This document shows, piece by piece, positions 10,301 through 19,300 of a stretch of DNA of 64,000 bases (its first letter is position 1; every line of letters begins with the position of its first letter). A program made the position numbers and the translations under genes. Where the stretch lies: assembly GCA_017591395.1 (NCBI GenBank), contig WEDG01011774.1, positions 1 through 64,000 of the forward strand, read 5' to 3'. Under the pieces are notes generated by a model. The model saw only the letters and a program-made list of their open reading frames with translations. It made no database searches and was not told the DNA's origin. The DNA comes from Schistocephalus solidus (lineage: Eukaryota; Platyhelminthes; Cestoda; Diphyllobothriidea; Diphyllobothriidae).

Positions 10301-13300
10301 TGTAGGAGAAAATGTTAAAAAAATCCTTGACCTTTTCTGCTAAAATTCCCCAGACTGCTTTAGTGAAGGTTTCTTCTGTAGCCTAAGAATAGTCACAACA
10401 AAATAAATTTTTGGCGAACGCTGCTCACTTCTCGTCCTTGGGTGAGAAAAGAATGTTGGAAAAATGGATCTCGACGCGTGGCCATCCTTTTACACGACAC
10501 GAAAAGTTAGCAAGTTGGCCTTACTTTTACCAAATTTCGTTTCTCTTTGGCGTGAATTCAGGCCCTTTTGACTTTGAGGTGCCTTTTTATCAAAGAATTT
10601 TGGAACCAATCATTATTTTGTTGACAGTTTATTGATGACGTTTATAATTTCGTCAAAAATCTCGTAAGGATGGCGATGTATGCATATGATTACATAAGCT
10701 TACCCGCATAGTTCCCATTGTTCTCGGAAATGTGTACGAAGCACATCCTTCTGGTGTCATTCCAAGAGCAGTCAGGGGGACGTGAAATGTGGCCTTAAGA
10801 ACAGAAAGCATGGACTTAGTGAAGGTTATCGGGAAACGCAATTGCATTACAAAAGGCAAGGACGCCCAATCCAGCGTTCTGTTAGTTCATATTAGTTATG
10901 TGAATTACGTTACTATATTAATGCAAGTAGCAATGTTATAACTAATCATTTCGTCTTCAAATTTGGTACACACAGGGACGATCACGGCAGTCATCTCCCA
11001 GAGGATTTGGATAGGGATTTCTGAAAACATTTGCAAGGTCAAATAACTGCAAGAATCAGGCTTTCGGTTAGAAAATACGTACCAATTAAGGTAAATAATG
11101 AATTCTTTCTACGTCACTGTTCGAAGTGGTCAAAATTGCGCTAGGTACAATGTCCTGAAATATTTAGAATAACGTCTGACTCTTCTTCTACTTGCAGTAA
11201 TTGCTCCTGCTCTTCCATTGCTCTATAGGAATTTAGACTAGTTAGGTTCCATAGCGCCGTCACAAATGCCCAAATATCACCCGTTGCTGGATTCTGGTGA
11301 TAACTAGTTGATTCATCTATGTTATAAGCGATTATGTCAAATTTAAAATGCAAAGAAGGCGTAAGTTCACATAAGTTAATAATTATTTGGAATTTAGTCC
11401 ACATTTACTTTATTCCACCCTATTTCTTCTTGATGCTAAAGGAATAAAACTAGGGTAAAAATGTGTAATAAGATGTCGTTAACGGGTCAATGTATTCTTA
11501 AATACAAACCAGGATTAATTGATATAATAACTTGATAACAGGTTTTATACACAACATCACTATCAATTCCTCTATATTGTGCACTCAACTTGAAAACGCA
11601 TACAATACTTTCTGCGAAACCTAGATTACCTTTACGTTCCCAATGTTGTTTGTACCTACTAAAACCCAAAACACAGGTAAAAACGTCTTTTTGTCATGGT
11701 TGCGACCAGTCAGCTTTTAGTTTGAAAATTCCAGACCCTACCTCCAAACGAATTATGTGTTCCTAGAGAGTCAGCATGAACGGAAAAAGTTGATCATATG
11801 AGCCAGCCATCTGAATTTGGAGCTCCGAACTTGTGAGTTGATTTAAGCGTCCTTTCCTATATGGGTGCAACTTACTTCGACGTGCGAACTCCAGTTCTAA
11901 CACAGAATGTTATTAAAACATCGACTCTTCCCAATTTTCGATTTTGCGATGCTTTAAGGACCTTAGGCTTGATCCAACATTTGGAAGGACATTTTTTCGG
12001 CGAAGCAATGTACCTATAGTGAGGCAGGTCAATAGTTCACCAACTGAGAGGGTCCCATGTTCGCAAGAAAACCTCGCGCAGTCGTAGTTTTGATGAATTT
12101 AGATAAGCAGCATCTTGTTACCATCAGCAAGGGCAATGTCTGTAACCCTTCAAAATATTCAATATACAATAAACAGCACAAACACGGTCAAGTAATCTAT
12201 CCTCCACAGTACTCTGAGATATAACTTTTACGAGGACGGAAAAGACAACAGATCACCGATGGCGAATATGGTAGAGGGAAATCAAGCACAGCACCTCAAA
12301 TGTGACTTATCCACATGAAATACACGGAGTCCTATTAACAGCTGCATACTTAAACGCGATCTAGCTAAATCTTCAACCAGCTCCAAATTATGGCAAGCGC
12401 TCCTGTACGTAAAGAACATCTCGGAAGCCGTCAGCCGCCTTCGCGCACCACTCGGAGTTGAGGTTGCATACAGACCGGAGGCAACCATCAGGCGCCAAAT
12501 AATGAGACTGAAAGAACCGCTGCCATGGCAAGAAACATCTGGAGATGTTTACCGAATTTGGTGCAGTTGCGGACAAAGCAAATACGTTGGAGAAACTGGG
12601 AGACTACTCCGAAAGCGAATGGCCAAGTACGAAACAGCAGTGAGGAGGAAGGACCCTAACTCTCAGGTCGCGGCTCATGCGACGAGACCTGGCTACACCT
12701 TTAAGTTTGATGAGGCCGAATTCTCGCCAGGGGTGACAACCGCGTGTGCCGAGAACAGCTGGCGTCATTGTTCTGTGGCCCGCTGTCGATTAATAATCAC
12801 AATGACCTAGCGGTTCGATATTATGTATTGAAATATTGCCTGGGCAAGATTGTTAGCCGTGCGGGGAGGTTGGGGGTGACCAGCAGTTTCTGTGACATCG
12901 AGCCACATTGCCGAGTAAGTGTCACGCCAGGACTCGAGTAAGGTAAGAAATCACGACCATTAACGACTCTGGTACGTACCAAACAGCAATCATCGCATCA
13001 ATTACGAGTCACAGCGATGAACACGAGGACTGCCAACGATATTAAGCTTGTGATGGTCCGGAAACCACGCCCTCTTAATACTGCGCACCTTGTGCCCCAA
13101 TTGCTCTTTTCCACAACTGTCTTTGATTATGCGTCAGACCAATAAACACCATTTTTCAGTGATTGCCTCGACGTTCTGCAATGACTGGAATCACTGGTCT
13201 TCCAACACCACAGTTTAAAGTTCTGGGCTCGGTATGCGGACAAAACCTTCGTTTTCATCTAACGGGATCAGATGCTGGCGCTTAAAGAACACCTCAATGG

Positions 13301-16300
13301 CGTCATCCCGGATATCGAATTTACGATGGAGGAAGACGAAACAGACCAACTAGACTTCCTTGATGTCTTCGTCTGCCACAAAGATTGTGGGGGCCCAAAA
13401 ACGAAATTATTCAGGAAAGAGACAAATATGACGCAAGTACTGAGCTGCAGCAGCAATTACGCAATCAGTCACAAACACAGTTGCGTACAGGCACCATATC
13501 AGCGTTTTGTGACTTACTGCAGCGAGCCAACAGGCAAGGTTGCCGAATTTCAATGTCTTCGACGGGTACTCAGAGCGAACGGCTACCCGCGCAACGTTTT
13601 CGACAGTTGCATGCGCAACAAAGGCGAGAAACCGAACAACACCAACCCCAGCTTTTGTTGAGCGCTACCGTACGTGAAGAACGCCTCGGAGGCCGTTAGC
13701 CGACTTCTCACATCACTCGGAGTTGGAGTTGCTACCTGACCAGAAGCAACTTTCAGGCACCAAATAATGAGACTGAAAGACCCGCTGCCATGGCAAGAAA
13801 CGTCTGGAGATGTTTACCGAATTTGGTGCAATTGCGGACAAAGCAACTACGCCGGAGAAACTGGGAGACTACTCCGAAAGCGAATGGCCAAGTACGAAAC
13901 AGCAGTGAGGAGGAAGGACCCTAACTCTCAGGTCACGGCTCACTCGACGGGACCCGGCCACACCTTGAAGTTTAATGAGCCATGAGCTGCTTGAGTCCTG
14001 ATTCTCCGGCCCACAGTCGAGTAACAAGCGCCTCTATGTTGCGATTTTGCCTAAGCAAAATTACTGGCCAGGCGAGGAGGATGCGGGCAATTAACGCTCC
14101 GAGTGACAACGAGCCACATGGCCGAGTAATCGTCACGCCAATGAACGAAAACTGTGATGAAATCACGGCCATTAACGACTCGGGTGTGGACCAAAAAGCA
14201 ATTCTCGCATCAAATACTACCCGCAGCGATGATCACGAGGACTGCCAAATAGGGGAAACGTGTGGTGGCCTGGCGACCACGCCCTATTAACATCTGCGCC
14301 CCTTGTGTCCCATAGTACCCTTTTGTGCGAGCGTCTCTGAGGATGGTTTCGTGAGAGAATCCGAAATGTCAGGCTAATAAAGCTCTTGTTCCAGTTACTG
14401 TATCTTCTTCTTCACTCCCCCTTCTCTTTCAGAACTGAAACTTTGCCTGGGCAGAGAAATTATCCAGAGATGGAGCCCGCGGGCGAGCTAAGTGGCCGAG
14501 TAATTATCACGCCGATGATCAATATCGGTGATGGCATCTCCTTCTTTATGGAGGAACTCAGTTTGTGTGTCATCATCACGCCGATTGTAGCAGAAAACGG
14601 ATAATATCGATGTCCTGCGATGCTAACTCATCTGTTATTTTTTAGGCTAGACTGTAGAAGTTTATGATGGGTTTATTTGAGGTTGTGGTCTGGTGCTCAT
14701 TTCCGAACACAACGTGGACTGTCTGCTAGGCGCAGCATGTTTAGGGAATGTTACAAAATACGTATGTTTCTGCCTCCAGCATAGCTGTCCAGACGAACTC
14801 GGAGTCAAATAGGGAGAAATCCAAGACAAAAGACTACTCATCTGGCTAAATGAGTATTTTTCATCTTCAAAAGAGAGTCCAGTGTTTTCAAAGAACCCTA
14901 CAAGTTACGTGAAGCATATCTATATACGAGCCGGCTAAACAGCAGCAAAGCAATGCAAGGGTCATGTGAACTTACGGTATCCGATGCGAGGACACAGTCA
15001 TACAGAGGCAGAGTTGTGACCGCAATGCCGACAGCAGGACCGTTTATTAGGCCGACCAGGGGTTTCGGAAAATCAATAAATGATGCAACAAACTTCTGCA
15101 TCACTTGCTTGCCAGTGTCAGCTAGCTTCTGCATATCTGCACCCGGTTTGGTCGCAGCCGCAAAATTTGAGAGGTCGTTTCCACTACAGAAGAAATCGCC
15201 AGCACCTAAAGTTTTTTTTTTCAAAGCATGAGTTCCGCCGCCACACACAATCACTAATAGTAGAATGAAATTTCTTTTCGAGAAGAGTGGAAGAAAGAAT
15301 GAGGGTGAAAAGCGGTTAAACACGAGGTTTTTGTTGTTGTTGTTGTTGATGAGAAAGGCCGACGGCATCCACAACAGCGTTACCGAAGAGGCAACTGTGC
15401 TGTTTGTAGCACTTAAGCGGTATTTTTTTTTGAAACATGCATTCTTTGCAACGTTGACTAGCAACTACTACCAGAAGCAATCATATCGTTTTAATAGAAT
15501 GAATTAGAACAAACCGATTGGGGCTTCAAACCTTCGGGGGGTACTCGGCCTTAGGCCAAAAACCGGCGACACGGCCAACAGGAAATGGTCAGCCCTGATT
15601 ACTTTATCTGTGTCGTTAGTATTTCGCGTTTTTGGTGATAACATGATAATGGCTCCAAAATATAGGTGACCGATACTGTCACTGGAGGCATTTTTCGCTA
15701 GTGCGCTCACCGTTTGGTTACCTACCTGTCTAAGAAAAGTTCCAGCAAACGAGTATGTTCTCTGTAGCACGCTTTTTCGCTCGTATCAGCAGTTGTGAAC
15801 TATTCCATATGTATGGTATTAGTATAAAGTCAGTGAGGCGGAAGGCAGTCATAACTGAGAATTCGGAACCGACTGGCAGTCATCCAAAGCGCGGACCCAG
15901 TCAGCCCAGCAGCCCTCTTCTAACACCAGGATTGCCATCTCTCAGCTAGGTTTGTAATAAGCAAATAGCGTCAGACATCCGAGTAGGCGAGGTTTCTAAG
16001 TTCGCATTTCAACGTCAGACATCCGAGTAGGCCGAGTTTCTAAGTTCGCATTTCGACTTTTACGCCAGGCCGCGTGATTCTAGCGGGAAGGCAACGAAGT
16101 TTAAGCCGTTGATTGGATGCTTTTGTTGGCATGCGGAGTTCAAAGGTCATTGCCGTGATTAGCGTTCGATGCTGGGGTGAGGGCGGTTATCGACGCAGTA
16201 TTCAGCATTGTCGTAATCGTTTCGGGGGCACAGGTCACACCTCGAGAGACAGCCCGCCAGAGCTTCAAAAACCCGCCAGGACGACTGGCTGCAGGCTACT

Positions 16301-19300
16301 TTGCACGTTCACAGTTGACGGAAATTTGTCAGCGTATAAGCTCTTGCGGACCATGCAACAGTATATTGAATTCTCAGTCTATTGCCACGGCGCATGCTGG
16401 CTTTAACAAACGAAGGTTCACTTTAATCATAAAAATGGCGTCAATTCTTTCCAACTTCTCCCATCTTAATCGCAGACGAGCGTTAGACTAACCTCTTAGA
16501 ACATCTCGTAATTTGAGGGCTTCAGGATATATGCGAGTCGCCTGACGTGTAGTACTTGACAGAATGAAACTTCCACAATTCGGATTCCCGTGAATCCCAC
16601 AGATGGGTTAGACCATTTTAATGTAAGTTGGTTTTTAGTCCGAGGTAACGGTGTTCCATCATTCGCATGCGTACGTTGTTGCTAGCACCGATACTTGGTC
16701 CTAGTCCAGGTTTGGTTTAAAAATTTGAATAATTCTGCCTTCCCCCTTTACTGCCGGACGTAGGAGTCATCATTCACCATCCCCGAGTTTCTGAGATGAT
16801 AGTTAAATCACCTATCTGCAACTAGTTCGATAAGCTCTCGAATTTTAGCTGAATCAAAAGTGCTGGCAGATTTCGATTTTAGCTGGGTAACCACATGATA
16901 CAGACAAAACAACATCACATGGATGACTATCGCCATACTGTAAACAGTGAGTTACAGGAGATATGCACTAGACTATGTAAAGCGGGCCACTCGAGATTAT
17001 TTGGATCAACACCATAGACACTGCAGAGAGCAGCACGCGTTAACCAGGCGGTGCAGAGTCCACAAATCCTATAACAAATGCCAAAAATCGGGAGTTTGGT
17101 GACAGACCTAGGGATAGGCTGTAGTGGTCCAACTCCGGGCGCATGTTGCACCACTGAACCCCGGTTGTCCAAAGCGGCCAATCCTCTTCAAGTCTGACTC
17201 ATACATGGTCTCACCAGTGTCTCACACTTCAGATGCCGTTCTCGTGGCTCCGGACATGCCTTCGTGCGGCTGCCAACTTTTCCCAACCTCTTTTCCAATA
17301 GTTTTGTACTGAAAACACTATCCTCCCAAATGGCGTCCTACTTCTCTTCTTATACGGAAGTGGGCGAGAAGGTCTTAGCAGCTAGTGTCTTCTCACGCTG
17401 CACCTGCCGCTTGTCCCCGCATCAGGTGGCTGACAAGCTCGGGCAGTGAGCAAATGCATGTGTCAGGAACGAGCAAGTAAAGCCGATACCGTGGAAGCTT
17501 TTCTTCCGGCACTTAAGCACATTCCGCATGGTTAAATATATGCTGTGTACGAAGCTACCACGATGTCCTAAAAGTCACGGCTTTGATGAATGCCACGCGA
17601 CACGTATTGTACGTGTGCACGTGACGATTTTTGGGAGCTAACCTGGACAGGCAAAGCCAATCCCTTCTCCAGTGACGAAAACTGAGTACCGAAGGTCCAA
17701 GAACCGCTTTTGTTTTAACGAATAGTGTCGAGCCATGTCTGGAGTTGATCTCCTTCGGGATCTAAAGCAAGGAGGACAAAGTGTGCAGCGGATGTTTCAC
17801 AATAACGCTATCACTATAAACTAACTTCCGCATAATACACTGTCCCGTAACCCACATTATGTCGGACGAAAAGCAAGCAACGTCATTAACCGAAAGTGAG
17901 TTAATTTAAAAAAATAGTAGACTGTTAAAATAAGCTTACTTAGATGAGATGTTGTAAGATGCCATACGAGTGAGAGTTCCCAGGTTCGCCTGTCGATTCG
18001 AATCGACAAAAAGTTGATATACTCAACGTTACGATTGTTTTAATTAACTTTGACAGTTTAGCACGCAGGATCATTAGGTAGGAAAGCGTGTAGTTCTATT
18101 TTTCCGGAAAATATGAGTCTTTCCATTCATTTGGAGAACACCTTTTTGTAGATTTAAAAGAGTTTCGGCTTATGTGGTGTATACAAGCCTTGCAGGATCT
18201 TTTTCAGTTACCTCCGCAATACCATAAAAGAACATGTTGGTATGGCATATATATGGAAATAAGTTTGTGGCAGTAAAATCAGCAAGTTGCGTACTGTGAC
18301 AGTAAGCCAAAACTGCACACTAGTTGGGAGTTATTTGACAGAAATTTTGAAATAAAAGCCCGGCATGTCGCGAAATACATATTTAACTCGTTGTTGCCAT
18401 CCAAGCAGTCATAATTGAAATGTACTCAAGAAACCTTTCCAGGTCGATGCATATATCAGCCATGTAAGACGACCACTTGGTGTACATTGCGACCTTTTCA
18501 TAACTATGTTTGCCTCCCGAAAAGTGGACTGAATATTTTCCGATACTCATAAAGAAAAGTGAGTTTATAAGGGCTTCGCAACGACTGACTTAAGTGCTTC
18601 GGTAACTCATCTTAAGTAATCAATGGTAGACCAAAACCTGTCATGTTGAATTTCTCCACGAAAGTAGTCGGAAAACTGTAGATTTATAACTACGTACCTG
18701 TAATGACGACCATTTTTACGTTAGCATCCTCGGCCGCCTTGTTAAGCATCGACATCCAATCTTCGTACATCTACAATGATGGAATGCTCAACCACTAAAT
18801 ACTATGGCGTTTAAATGGAAGGGTGGTTCAAATGTGACAGGACTGTTTCATAGTGTTTAGATAAATAAGACCTAAATGTCAGTACAGGAGTTTTGATATT
18901 AACAAAAGTACTTAATGACAATTAATGAAAAAAAGACGATTTCTGTGTCACGGAAAAAGCAAAGCAGAATTTTTTCGGGAAGAAATCTTGCAAATGTCAT
19001 TAAAATCGTCCACATTAGGCAGAGAAAACGTTAAGATGCATAAAGCTTGAGTTGGTCATCACGATTAAGGGGGCCCTGTCGAGTCACGGCCTCGTTGAAA
19101 AGAGCAACTAAGCGGATTTTTTTCCCTATGAAAATACTTGTTCATTATCAAACTCTTGCTGCGAAACCGTAGCTCATAAACACTTTAATACATTTCAAAT
19201 TGTCTCTATTACGTCTAATATGCATTGTGAAGATTTTCACAGACAATGTTCTCGTAACGTATGGCAAAGGATGTTATACATTTAGTATGCGGAAGATTGC

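Larger units (their letters stand above)
12390..14412 (+). mobile_element. Penelope-like element locus 2: head-to-tail tandem in ECI2 intron 6
   Basis: A 5'-truncated copy A (about 12390-13150: linker, GIY-YIG, 3' region) is followed directly by a longer copy B (about 13160-14412: RT fragment, linker, GIY-YIG, AATAAAGCTCTT, TTCTTCTTC end). Repeating the 3' portion on both sides of the RT gives the LTR-like arrangement known for Penelope elements. Copy A is the better preserved in the endonuclease. Confidence 0.85.

Noticed and set aside
10653..10859. continuous 68-aa minus-strand ORF as a separate small protein
   Set aside because: Its middle is ECI2 exon 7; the ends are intron sequence read through.
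14898..15464. 188-aa minus-strand ORF as an intact single-exon crotonase
   Set aside because: Only 15205-14976 is coding; the rest is intron, shown by the GT-AG borders and phase match with exons 5 and 7.
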